A stretch of 64,000 nucleotides of DNA, taken from Diaporthe sp. PMI_573 (taxonomy: Eukaryota; Ascomycota; Sordariomycetes; Diaporthales; Diaporthaceae). The DNA is taken from the NCBI GenBank assembly GCA_021399435.1, contig JAJTUP010000007.1:682001-746000 (forward strand). Reading direction: 5' to 3'. The position numbers and the translations under genes are program-made. Under the pieces are notes generated by a model. That model was not told where the DNA came from. It worked only from the letters and a program-made list of their open reading frames with translations, and searched no databases. Of the stretch, positions 23,089-35,133 are shown piece after piece (the stretch's first letter is position 1; each line of letters begins with the position of its first letter).

Positions 23089-26000
23089 CACGGAAAGAGC
23101 GAGTAGCCTCGACAATATAGCAGAGACTGGTGATTATTGATGAATTTGTTTCGACATTTTTGACGCCGGGAGAGAAAGGAAGCGGATACTGTAGGTCGTG
23201 TGGTCGCAATTCATAGGCCTCCCACGATATGGATCCGATCCACCCCTGCGCGTTCGATTCGCCCACAGCCGCCCATGAGTCCCACTGGAGTAAGACAAAG
23301 CATGCTGACGTTACACAGTTGCGGTAGACAGCAAACATGTCTTCAAGCGTGCAAGGTGGGTCAACATAGCTGTCATAATGCTGCCTAGAAAGTCTGGTGT
23401 GCTATGACGAGAGCTATTGTTACAGAGGAGAAGGAACTTAAGCAGGCCCTGTGTAACAACATCGAAGGGATGTGGTAGCGTTTATCTAAGCCACCTATTG
23501 TGGTGCCTGACGGTATTACGCCACTGATGCTACCTAACTTGGGGGGGGGGGGGAGTCGAGTAACGAGGGCCAATTACTTGTTTATACCAATTTTCTGTCG
23601 ATGGTAGATATGATAATGAAGTGGAAAAGGAAACACTGTCACCACGGTGTGACTAGTAAACATCATCTAAGGAGAGCAGTAGTCCATGGTAGGGAACCAA
23701 GTTGTACTAAACCCAAGTATTGCATCAGCGAATCAATGGACTATTTCCTGTTTCCAAATCGCTCTACTAAGTTACGGTAATAAATAGTGTATTGGTTCGT
23801 TAATTTCGCGGTGGGAAGCTCGCGAGACTCAATCCCATGTAGACCTCAATTTGCTTTGCCCTGAAGCCTGGGTGAGCGAATCCATGACGATGTGTGTTCT
23901 GGTCAATGTTGGCCGCAATTTCTCAGTTTGCTCTTCTTCACCAACAAGTGAATCATCACGACTTGTCTCTTGGGGAGTATGCATGTGCCGAATGGAAGAC
24001 TGACTTTTGCATGACACTGTCACGATAAATACCCACTACTAACTACCAAGGCCGACTATACAAACACCACGGCTTCGCCTGCGGCTCGTAGTTTCTAGTC
24101 TTATCTCCTTTACACAGCAACAACTTCATGGACATGACCTAACCCCCAACATTGTGACAGAACAGTGGTTGATGTTGTCTTAGGGGGCCAACACAATTTA
24201 CCATTCCATTAATTGAATTCGCTCGTCACATATCAATTTCTAGATGGCACTTGGTTCAAGAGGCAGTTCCACCATGATTGAAAATGTCATTCAGCCCTTG
24301 CCCCGCTGGATACTCTTCGTGACTAGCGGAACAAACGATGAAAAAGAATCCAGCTATATACAATTCCGAAGGAGGTCCCCGCCGGTCATCTTGATGGACC
24401 CAGTAACAAGGTCTCCGGACCTATCTCAAGGGCTCGGGAAGTTAGATTGAATCCACAGCAGCAGGTGGGCTTACGGAATGGCCAGGCCTAGAAGAAAGTG
24501 GCACCTCATTGGCAGATGGAGCAGACAAGCATTGACCAACAAATGTGATGCAGAACTCAAATAGAACAACCACAACAAAATCTCGAGTTGTGCCACAGGG
24601 CGCCGCCCTTGAGCCGGGAATCCGGCTAGCATAAGCTCAAGTCCAAGTCGTCTGCTGCATTTGGGCCGTGAGACTCGGAAGCTTAACCTCGAAAGAGGGG
24701 GGGGGTAGAGACGTAGAGCCGCAAGGCAACATTGAATGAACATGCAATGTATCATGCAGCCAAGAAAAGTAAGAAAAACATCAAACCATGCGTCCTTGTT
24801 GTCGAGTCTAGCAACTTGACAATGTTTATTCCTCGATGTTGTTGATGAAGTAAAGGGGGGCTCAAGAAAAGAAAACAATAAAAGGCCGTCCACACACGTG
24901 GCAGGCAGGGTTCCCCGGCGCCCCCAGCCTCTGCGGCCGAGGTGTGCGGATCCCGAGGTCGAGGTCCAAGCCTCTCTTTGTCGCTTCCCTCGCCTGCTTC
25001 GCGCGGAGCTGTCCCGTATTTCCCGCAGTCCCGCCTGCCCGCTTGGGCAGGCGGGCGTTGGGCACTACGGAGTACTGTGTACTCTGGGATCTAGGCCACC
25101 CCCGGTGTCTTTTGTCCCCCTGTGAGCCCATAAGCAAACTTGAGCTGCACGCAACCTCGGAACAAGTTTTTGGAGCCCGCAACCCGGGGCCCAGCCAGGG
25201 AAGGAGACGAAAAAAAGAAAAAAAAACTCACGCGATGATGCACCCACGGCAGCCCGATTCCCCAGCGAATTGCAAAGCTCCTCAGTGAGTCCTGTGAGTC
25301 TGTCTGCATACGGAGTGTAGGGGGTGTCTGGGGGTGCAGCGTCGCAGTGGCGCGCATGATAGATGTTCATCGGCGAGACATGTTGTCCTACAACCGAGTT
25401 GCAAGGCCCGCCCTGGGAACGGCAAGTCTCAGGAGGGGGTCAGATCTATGCCGTCTCCGTGTGTCTCTCTGCGTCTCCGTTGCTACTCGGGTCCGCCGGG
25501 GGGGGGGGGGTTCGCTGACATGTTTTGGCACGCGGACACGGCAGAGCAAAAGAGAAGGGCTATCCAGGTCCGGTGTGCTCTAGAACAGGACCCCAAGGAC
25601 CCCTAATTTGGTGTCCCGCCGTCGCCGTCGTGAAGGCCACCATGTGCCCTCCATCTCAGGTGCTGTTCCTGGTGGCGAAACAACGGACCTGTACCACAGT
25701 AGGCTAGGGAACGATCCGACGGCGCGAGTTGCACGACGACGGCCATTGCCCCTGTAGGCCAGGCTGGGCAGGGTTTCCACGACCAGGTAGGTCATGGAAG
25801 AATTTGCCTTTCTGCCAATTTGCATGTCCCATTGTCCAGCCAGTCAACCAACCGAGCGATATGGTTTCGATCCAGTCTGTCTTGTCGCTGGGACAACATA
25901 TTAGACGACGTGGAGCCTATCTTGGAAACCAGGCTCGGGCTCGTGAATGAGGGGCTGACAGGCCTGACAGGGTGAGGCCTCGGCTTCCCTCCCTCTCGAT

Positions 26001-27587
26001 CTGTGTGTGGTCTGTGGGCTGGCTGGCTGGCAGCAAAGTGGGTTGGGCATGCGAGATGGGATGGGATGAATTGGGATGACTCGCTGTGGCGGGCGGGGTC
26101 GATAAATCATGTTTGCCACGGCGGGATCATGGCGCAAATAATTGCATGGGTGGGAGACGGCCGTCGCCCACATCCCTTGCTTTTTCACACGCTCGACAGT
26201 GTATCTGCAGCCAGCAGCACAACTCGGCGGCGGGCATGTGTGTGAGGGAGGGGGAGCTTGGATGTCTCAACATCTCAATGCTCATGCTGCTGCTGCTGTG
26301 ATCAATCGCCACACGACACAACAGAAACGTGGTGGGTTGCATGACCCCGTCCCGTGTCGTCGGAACAGCCAGAGACACCACACGCAACCTGAGTAAGACC
26401 GATGCGACATCTGAGCCCACGGCACGCTCAATTCCATTCCATCATCAAAGTACCGCCGAGGACCGAACTACACTAATTGGCACGAGTGAGTGGGTGGGAT
26501 GGCTGGATGGATGGTGGGCAGGTGGATTTTGTGGCGCTGGTCTGGCCCTGGCCTTGACGAACTTCTTGGGGAGGGTTCGGTGATTTGGGCCGTGTTGATA
26601 CGAACTCGATGGTGCAAGCTAATAAAGGCCGATGCACGGGGCATGTTGCTTTTTTGTCTTTAGTTCGCTGTGGTCGTTTGCAAGGCAATGTACTTGTATC
26701 TCCGTCGCGGGGTCTGTGTGTTTTTGTTGTGTGCCTTCTCTTTCCCCCCTCCTCTTCTCCCTTTTTCTGGCAGGAACAATTGACTGACGATTGAATGAAT
26801 GAGTGACTGCACTGCCACGTTTCGGCTCGAGGGGGACGGACCATTCGAGTGGTATTTGTCTCTCCTCCCTTTCCTCCCATTGCTATTTCTATGCATCCCC
26901 TTACCTCTTTCTCCCTGCGTACCTGACTTGACTTGACTCTAAATTGATCGATCGATTGAATGGGCACATCCGCTTGATTACGAGTCCGGCCCCCTCTGCC
27001 CCTTCAACTTCCACTCCAGTTCCTTTTCCCCAGTCCCTTCCTCATTCGGCATCGAAGCATGCAGGTGACAGGGGGGCGCATGTGGGGCGGCCGCTAAGGG
27101 CTGCAGCTGCCCTCTCCCGGGCCTAGCTCCAGCCTGAACTGGGAAGAGGCCGGGACGGGGGTGAACGTGGACAGGGAAGCGACAGGGACGCGACAGGGAA
27201 GAGCCGAGTCGCTGATAGACGACCAAAAGTGGGAGCAGCAGTGGCAGAAGTGGGTCGTGATTGCCAGGAATGAGATTGTCGCCCTCGTTGACAACTTCTG
27301 TCCAGCTTGTCCCTCTTTCCTTGGTCAGTTTCCCTGGTGGGCTTGATGATCGACCTGCCACTCGGTGCTATTTGACTATAGTATGCTCTGCTCTCCATAT
27401 TTCCTAGCCGTTGCCGGTTTGGCCTCTGTTTTGATCACCAGGTCGCAGGTCGGAGTGGTGGGGTCGCGCCGCCCTTGGGATTCATGCGCAAAGGAGATCA
27501 ACCTGAAATTGTGGGAAGCCTTCGTCAATCAATAAAACCAGACAGGATGACGGGCAACAGATACCTACACTAGGTACGTACCACCAC
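23089..27587. other. Long gene-poor region
   Basis: About 4.5 kb without a convincing gene. The left part is the promoter of the NACHT gene, then AT-richer DNA with a 13-base G-run at 23541-23553. From about 24650 the DNA turns into C/T- and G/A-skewed low-complexity stretches: a G-run near 24699, A-runs around 25211-25227, G13 at 25498-25510, and GGCT and GGAT microsatellites near 26024-26036 and 26500-26515. Open frames here are short, overlap in many frames and have no domains. It may include long upstream control elements or a non-coding transcript for the gene at 28164. Confidence 0.45.
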
Positions 27588-28163
27588 ATGGACATTGCAA
27601 CCCGCCTCCACTCGGCTAGTCAATTGCAAAACTCACCAGTCCTCTTTTGGTCTAGCCCTCGTCCCCGCGACCAGCTTGAGAATATTCCCTCCTTCAACCC
27701 AACCTCGTCCATCCAGTTCTTACTTTCTCTCTACCTGCTATCATACATATTTCCTTCCCTCCCTTGCCCATACCCACAACCCAGCCGCTCTTTTATTTCC
27801 TCTTCTCCCTCTCGCACCCCTCTGGAACCGTTCTTCCGTACCTAGATTGCCACACATAGAAAATACCAACTGCTTGGCCTTGCTCTCCTTTTGCCAACCC
27901 ACGCAAATTACGCGGAGCTTAATCCTGGATTGATTCCACTCTGAGGCGACGCCCCCACCTACGACGGATATAGTTCGACAGGCCGACACTCAAGTCAGTC
28001 AGTCAGTCAGTCTACCAGGAATCAGAAAACAAAGTCTCACGACAATACAACGAGCGACGACTTAACTCCACGACGCAACGAACCCTTCTGTGCATCACTC
28101 CCACGTTCCCGAACGTGCCGTAATATCATCACCCGACGCAACACCCCACAACAGTCCTCCAAC
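27588..28163 (+). promoter_or_regulatory. CT-rich promoter/5' leader of the small conserved gene
   Basis: This stretch is strongly C/T-rich (about 27650-27830), a usual feature of core promoters and transcription starts of well-expressed fungal genes. It is followed by a CAGT microsatellite near 27991-28011 and a CA-rich leader reaching the ATG at 28164. The sequence before that ATG (CCTCCAACATGGG) is a good fungal start context. There is no TATA box I can rely on. Confidence 0.5.
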
Positions 28164-28550
28164 ATGGGTCAAGGAATCTTTGAGCGCATCCAGTCCAAGA
28201 TTGACATCTGGCGGCTCGAGCAGCGCTACACCCGCCGCCGCAACAGACGCTCAACCTTTGTCTCCAACGCAATCTACGTCGACGGCGAGTACATCTACCA
28301 GACCCCCAACGCCACCGGCTCCTCCAACAACTCGAACTCGTCCTCGGCCTACGAGAGCAGCGCCAGCCCATCACCCACACACGCACAGACCTTTAGCCCA
28401 GAAACAACATCAGCACAGGCCACCAAGGAGCGCAAGAAGCTGAACCGCTTCAGCTCCATGCCGGGCTTTGGGTCTATGGGCAAGAGGGACATCGCCCCGC
28501 CGCCTGCCGACTGGAGGACACAGAGGGCGAGCTACGACGGCGCGAGGTAA
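28164..28550 (+). CDS. Small conserved fungal protein of unknown function
   Basis: The single exon gives 128 residues. I do not recognise a named family, but the N-terminus (IFERIQSKIDIWRLEQRY followed by RRRNRRSTF) is compact, basic and helix-like, and VDGEYIYQTP follows. The rest is Ser/Asn-rich and probably disordered, with another basic Ser-rich patch (KLNRFSSMPGFGSMGKR) that could be phosphorylated. I recall similar proteins in many Pezizomycotina, but could not check this. Strong codon order, a good start context and the CT-rich leader support a real gene. No signal peptide or membrane segment. Function unknown. Confidence 0.75.
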   Translation: MGQGIFERIQSKIDIWRLEQRYTRRRNRRSTFVSNAIYVDGEYIYQTPNATGSSNNSNSSSAYESSASPSPTHAQTFSPETTSAQATKERKKLNRFSSMPGFGSMGKRDIAPPPADWRTQRASYDGAR

Positions 28551-30255
28551 AAAGGCCAAGGCCACGCGGCACAGCACAGATTAACTCGCATGACGCGATC
28601 AGCTGCGCGCTCTGATACGTGTTGGCGAAATTTCTGGGGACAATCGTGTCGCTCGCAACATGACGAGAGACCCTCACCTTCCCAATCTCGGTTATGGATG
28701 ACGGATGCCATTCATGTGGAGTTGTCTGCAACGCCAAAAAAAAAAGCAGCGACCAACTCTGCCGATCGCATCCCGAGGCGTATCATTAGACCTCGCTTTG
28801 GCCTGAGCATGGCCTGCATTTACCGAGGTTGCTCACGCCAACCCTCATTGTAGGCGTCTGCCGTCGGATGAGCGCACAGAGTAACACCTCCGACGCTGTT
28901 CGTCCGCAGACACCTACCTCTTCGCATTTGCTCGCGACACCTCCATTATTTTTTGGTACCTATTTAGACCAGATGACGTCCTGGAAAGTCCGTCATGTCG
29001 TGTCATCTTGCCGGCGCACGGACGGTGGTGAACATCATTCGGACTGGGGATGATGGCTCTTTATTGCTTTTTGTAATTTTTTTCTTGCTGGCCCGCCCTG
29101 GATGGTTTTGCGCCAGCTTGTGTCGCCAACGAATCTAGCAATGTGCTGATGTATATACTTTTTATTTTACGAGAAAGGCGTGTTGGGGGGGGATTGGGGG
29201 GAATCAAAAGAAGTTATTAGAATTATGAACATTGCCTTCGTGGCTATTTTCTTATCCTTTGCTTGTCCTGCCCCCATGCATTCCTGTGCCGTGATGATCT
29301 GTGGCCACCTTCTTGTGTCAGCATATTTTCCTTCACATCTTCGAATTGCGTCGTTGGGTCAATATTACAAGGCGTCAACACGGTATTGTGGTGTGGCAGG
29401 TCATAATGTTGATGTCATATCTGCGCGAAAGCAGCTGGATGGCCATGGCGGACATGGTAGCGACATGCCGTTGGACTTTTTGCGCTCAGCGATGGAAAAC
29501 TTGTTGGCATCCGTGTTGCGCTGAGGAGCCGAGGTGATGCGTCAGGAAGACCGGGTGTCCAGGCGTTATTGTATTGGGAACAGCGAGCCAACCAGCGATA
29601 CATTGCAAATGGCTGTGCTGTTTCCAAGTAGACCACAAATGAATCTGGGTTTGCTGTAACTACAGGACGATTAACTACAAACCACCATGTGCGTCGCAAT
29701 CCTAAATCGGCTTCATGGGTTGCAGAGGCGGCTATGTCGTTCGCGCTATTTGGTATAAGGCATTAGACTTTACCATCAGCAACAGAAGAAGTTGGTCTCA
29801 GCGAAAACTCTCCAATCACATTACACCTTTGCTCAATAATAAGTGCGATCATCATTGTTGGAGTTTGACGACTTTCAGCTGGGAAGTAAGCTTCAGCGCT
29901 CTCCCGGACGGGATTTCTCGTGCTCCCTTTCTCCCTTCGCCTCCGAACATTCGGCAACGTGATACAGTTGGTCTTCAGAAAAAATCCATCACTGTTTCTC
30001 GGAACCGTAGCCGTGAATGAAGCAACCAATCCTCTTGAAAAGCAACCCGTTCCGGATAATGTACATTCTACCTGGAAGGAAAGTTAGGAAGCCGGCTGCT
30101 GTGCATAGCCATGCTGCTTAGATTATTAGCCTTTATTTCCGAGCAATCATGGGCTATAGTGGTTCGCGGCAAGTAGATCGTCAAAGTCTCAGCAGAAAAC
30201 CATCTTTGCGCCTTCCCCTCTCTTTCTTTCAATTATAGAACAACTATATCAGATT
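28551..30255. other. Intergenic region, no gene recognised
   Basis: This begins with the 3' untranslated region of the small conserved gene. Composition drifts towards AT-rich to the right. Short open frames of up to 114 codons have no domains. No RNA gene or repeat was seen before the retroelement remnant. Confidence 0.45.
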
Positions 30256-30654
30256 GTATCTCGATATAGGGTAGCTAATGCACAACATGTTGGCAGCTGC
30301 TTTTATGTGTAACAGTTATAAGCCCCGTAGTTCAGTGGTTTAATCCATACTCGCATAAGTTACGTCACAACTTATATTTAACTACGCCTGATTTACGACC
30401 ACCGACCCACAAAAGCATCTCGAACAGATTAAATATAGTCAAGAAGAGACTAAGAGTATCTGAATTTGACTCCGCTTCTGAGAATAAGCAAAGTTTTAGA
30501 TAAAATCAGCCTAATGGAAAGGGCAGTTCGGCAGGTTTTTACCTGTCAAACTTGGGGGGGGGGGGGGGTGTTATGATATAGGGTAGCTAATGTATAGCGT
30601 ATTGGCAGCTGCTTTTGTGCGTGACAAATTGTCAGCCAAATATATATATTAACA
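30256..30654 (+). mobile_element. Decayed LTR-retroelement remnant (Copia-like ends)
   Basis: A 15-base G-run (30554-30568) after AAACTT looks like a polypurine tract. It is followed at once by TGTTATGATATAGGGTAGC, and that block runs to TATTAACA at 30654, giving TGTTA...TAACA ends as in an LTR (86 bp). A diverged copy of the same block starts at 30256 (TGTATCTCGATATAGGG...) about 310 bp upstream. Between them is AT-rich DNA with no open frame. This fits a heavily deleted element or nested LTR remnants, probably point-mutated. No target duplication could be identified and no protein-coding part remains. Confidence 0.5.
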
Positions 30655-32766
30655 CAGAAAGTGACAATTAAAGATGTGTCTCAAGATCTTCTGGAATCGC
30701 AGGTGTTCGAATTGCGGTTATATGGATCAGATATCTGAATCAGTCTTAAACTACCAAACCGTGAAGGAAAAGGGTTGGGCAGATGGCCAGATATCTGCCG
30801 ATACATGCGATGCTAAGAACGAGCCCGTCAATGCAGAGCCTGGGTCATATTAATGCGAGAATTGCTGCAACGGCCCGCAAAATACGGTTTCTGGAATAGA
30901 TTTTACCGGATGTCGCATTCTTTGGGACTACACAAGGACCATTGTCGTATCACGGAGAAGAGTCGCCGAATGCAGGCGAAGTAGAGCTGTCTAAGGTGAG
31001 GACTTGACCTGCAATGCCCTCCTAGACCATCTCAAGTGTTCGCGCAGGGTACAGTGGCATTGTTGATCCAAGCATGAGTGCTGCACTCAAAGCAGCTCAG
31101 AGTGGCTCTCCTACAGACAAGTTGTATTCAAATCACTGCTTTCAGGTGTAAAGCCAGAAATTCCAACGAGACCTAGACCACAGGGTGCTGACAGAAGTGG
31201 CATATCGGTTGCTAATTCATGCACAAAATGGGGACCTCACGCCGGCGGCTCATCTCGCCAAATGCTGACCGAGACTCCTACCTTGTTGCCGTCATTTTAT
31301 TTGTGTCTCAGTAGCAGATTCTACTCAAACACAATGAATGATAGTAGGATGGATTTCATGTTTCCTATTTACGTCCCTACAGGACTTTGGATACAGCCGC
31401 CGCAATATTCGCCATACCCAAGTGTGAAGGACCAACTTTCAACATCAATGCTGCGTACACGGCGTCCCGATCGGCAGTACCGACTCATCAAGTGTAATTC
31501 AGTGACCACCAGGCTTAGGTTCCAATGTCATGTCCAAGAGATGGCTGTCGCGAGAACCACAGATATCCTGGATAGGACTGAAGTCAGTTCCTGATCGGAG
31601 GCTATCATCGGTCAGAGCACCTTTCGATCCGAGCTTCCTGGCGGCTGGGCGTCCTTTTGGGAGCCCTCGCATAATCTCTCCAACCACCTGATATCAGGGC
31701 ACGAAAAGCGAGAATGCTCTGTATAACTGTCTGCCATGGACTACAACGGTTTACGAAGCGACACTAGTGACCACCCCCCCTCCAACTTCTCATTGTATAC
31801 AACAAAAAGGCTGCAACTACACAGCGTTTCTGCTTCAACGTGAACTCCTGTTGCAGTCTTGATCCACTTTGCCCGATCGGGAGCTGACCAAGTCGTCCAT
31901 GCATTTATCCCGCAAGGCAAATGCTGTCCATCCGAGCATGCGCGATGGGCTAGGGTTTATTTTTGTATTCGCCCCGAAATATGACTGCTACACGGGCTAG
32001 GAGCTCTGATCTACGAAGTGGTGACGATGATGGTTTCGGAGCGGCCGTGAAGCCGTCTCTCTCCACGCGAGCTGCTGTGGACGAGGCAAGACATGCACGT
32101 CCCTATTGCCTTGGGAGCCAACGAGAGCCCGCCAATATGGCAGAAGCTGCGTGGCGGTCAGTGGAATCGGACAAACAGAAAGTGACATGACCAAGATGGC
32201 ACTGAATGGCGCACAATCATTGTCGGGGTGAATTGCTGATTAATCGTCCACACAAATTCACAAATTCAAGCTCGCATACGTCTCGGCCGGCTTGCTACAT
32301 GTAGAAATTTTCACGGTGGCATACACGAGCTGTGGCACACTTTCATCAATCCAGTAACGGCACAGCAATCGGCCCAATACAAGCAGACATGCATAATCTT
32401 GCCGCTAATTGAGTTATGCAATACGGAATCTTGCATATCTGTCAATTTGTCACGTAGTGCTTTGGGTTGCTTTTTCCTTGCAAACGAATACTCAGTAGTG
32501 CTGGACCGTGTTGACATTTCAGAGTGGAAAGGCAAACGCCGCCTGATGAAAGCACCTGCTGAGCAGTGGCGACTGCTCTGACTTTCATTGTTCTTATCTG
32601 GGGACGGGGGTAATTTAGAACGAGTCCTGACAGATCTGCACAAACTCTAGCTAGGTATTCATGCTTCGTCTTGGACACGCAAACCAGCTTAAGGATCTCG
32701 CGATGGTAATGGAAGCCTCGAAGACGCGCAAATTTGGAACGAAATGCTAACAACGACGATTAACAG
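30655..32766. other. Intergenic region, no gene recognised
   Basis: The DNA after the retroelement remnant is AT-rich and open frames are short. None of the frames at 31262-31594, 31963-32190 or 32311-32753 shows a domain. The right end holds the promoter and possibly a tiny first exon (ATG at 32703, donor at 32706) of the helicase-nuclease gene. Confidence 0.4.
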
Positions 32767-35133
32767 GGCCCGGGGAGAGCAGTACTTGTACGAGGGATAG
32801 CTAAATATGGTTCCCTGCGCCTGTTCAGCGCAGCAGCATCTGCCACGAACATCGCCACTCCTGAACTCGGCATCAAGAGTAGAAGGCAACCTACACCTGC
32901 ACTTACACCTGCACGCGGTCCACGCAACCCTTCAGCAGAGCAGCAGGAGATTGTAAGGCTGTCTCGAACCCAAAATATCGTCGTATCGGCACGCCCCGGC
33001 GCAGGCAAGACCGCCACCGCCGAGCTGATCATCGCAGCCAACCCGAGCCGGCCCATCGCCATCATCACCTTCTCCAAGCGCCTGCAGCTCGAGACAGCCC
33101 TCCGGCTCGACAATCAACTGGCCTGCAACGTCTACACGTTTCACGGCATGGCCGGCCACCTCTTCTCCTCCGTTGTGCCCAACGACTCGGCCCTACTCGC
33201 TTTCAGGGAGCAAGCCGCCCAACCCGTCTGGACCGGCAAGCCCTACGAGATCATTATCCTGGACGAGCTGCAGGATTGCACCGACAACCTGTTCTGGCTG
33301 GCATGCGTATTCATCTCGTCCGTGACCCGCGCCGCCGGGGGCAGGGCGCCCCGGATAGTTGCGCTGGGCGACGAGAGGCAGGCCATCTACAACTTCATGG
33401 GCGCCGACGACCGCTTCCTGAGCCTCGCGCCCTCCATCCTCGCCACACTCTCGCCGTATCCCTAGACTCAACTGCCGCTGAGCAAGAGCTTCCGCCTAAG
33501 CCACGAAACGTCTGCCTTCGTCAACAAAGTCTTCCTAGGCGGCGATGAGTACATTACGGGCACGCACCACGGACCAAAGCCGCTGTACATGCATGGCAAC
33601 ATCTTTGATGTCAAGACCATCGCGCGGCAGCTCGTTCCATTGATCCGGCAGTACGGGCCCGCGCGCACCGCCATCCTAGCACCCTCGATCCGCGCCCGAG
33701 GGCCGCTTGCCATGCTGACCAACCACCTCTCGGGCTTCTACGGCCTGCCCGTCGCCGTGTCCATATCGGACGAGGTCTCGCTTGACGAGCACGTCGTCGG
33801 CGGCAAGATCTGTGTGTCGACGTTCCACCAGTTCAAGGGCAACGAGCGCGATCTTGTCATTGTCTACGGTGCCGACGCCGGCTACTTCAAGTTCTTGGGC
33901 CGCGACCTGCCAGACGATCGGTGTCCCAACAGCATCTTCGTAGGGCTCACGCGCGCGCGAAAGCAGCTCGTCGTTATACACGACCATCTCCAGCGACCCA
34001 TGTCATTCATCGACGAGGACCAACTGCACCAGACAGCCCAGTACCTCAACTTCTCCAAGGCACAGATGCAAGATCCTGCCACCGTTCGGCGGCCGGTTCA
34101 GTCAGGTCTTCTCCTCCCGAAGAATGTCTGCGCCTCGCTCGCGGCGCGCCACGTTCCCGATGAGATTTTGGATGCCATCTGCAAGACGTATCTCGACATC
34201 AACAAGGTTGAGCCGCCGTTGCCCGAGAGCCACCACATTGACGCCCCCGACAAAGTGCTCACAGACGCTGCTAAGCTACACTACGAGGCAGTCAGCGACC
34301 TCAACGGCCTCGCCGTCGTCGCCGCGCACGAATTCGCGCAGCTGGGCACGCTCACCACGCTCGGCCATGACCCCGGGACGCCGTGGCCCAACATCCCATC
34401 TGGTCCGCAAGCGCAAGCTGCCTGGCTCTGTCGGGAGGCGTGTCGGTACGAGGGAGTCGCATCGGGGTACATGTCGCGGTACATACAGATGCAGGCACAT
34501 GACTTCGACTGGCTGGGCGACTACCTGGACGCCGCGCGGGACCGGCTGGCAGAGCAGTTCGAGGGTGCTGGGCGTTTAGATTTCGAGGTCCAGTTGAGGG
34601 AGCCCGCGCTGCGAGTCGCCGTCGAGCCAGGCTCGGAGAAAACGCAGGCGACGTGCTTGTCTGGGAGGGTCGATGTAGTACGGTACGACAACAGCATGAC
34701 GGTATTCTCACAGGGTGACGATGGGCGCAACACAGCCCCGAAGCCGATGCGAAAGAAGAAGGGAAGCACAAGCGCCGCCACCACCAGGCCCGGAGATGGG
34801 GAGGTCGTCTCCATTTGGGAGATCAAACTAGTCGCCAAGCTCTTGCACGAGCACGCCATCCAGGCGTGCATCTATGCCTACCTATGGGCCCTTCACAGGG
34901 AGCGAGATCAACAAGGCGACGTGTCGCCGCTGCCACGCATCATCTTGTTTAATGTCCGCGATGGGGAAAGGTGGGAAATCGTGCCGAAGTGTGGGGCGGC
35001 GAGTTTGAGGAAGGTTGTGGAGGAGGTGTTGAGGGCCAAGTACTCGACCAGAGGCAGATTACCGACAGATGAGTTTTTGAAAAAGTGTGCGAAGACGAGT
35101 GCAGAGGTGGAGGGATATTGGAAAGGTAGTTGA
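32767..35133 (+). pseudogene. SF1 (UvrD/RecB-like) helicase fused to PD-(D/E)XK nuclease, with one in-frame stop
   Basis: One reading frame runs from about 32767 to 35133 (about 788 codons) and is broken only by TAG at 33463-33465. Helicase motifs in order: a Q-like motif NPSAEQQEIV (32926), Walker A SARPGAGKTA (Lys at 33007), ILDELQD (33262, motif II), ALGDERQAIYNFMGA (motif III region), SKSFRLSHET (motif IV region), STFHQFKGNERDLVIVYG (motif V) and FVGLTRARKQLVV (motif VI). The C-terminal part has GRVDVV (Asp at 34672), WEIK (Glu 34819, Lys 34825) and QACIYAYLW, the D...ExK...QxxxY pattern of RecB-type nucleases. The stop follows SPYP, where a TGG Trp codon would fit (TGG to TAG transition). 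The 5' end is unsure: AACAG at 32762-32766 looks like a splice acceptor. Confidence 0.75.

Noticed and set aside
30322..30350. tRNA-like A-box (GTAGTTCAGTGG)
   Set aside because: No matching B box or cloverleaf follows; it lies in decayed retroelement DNA.
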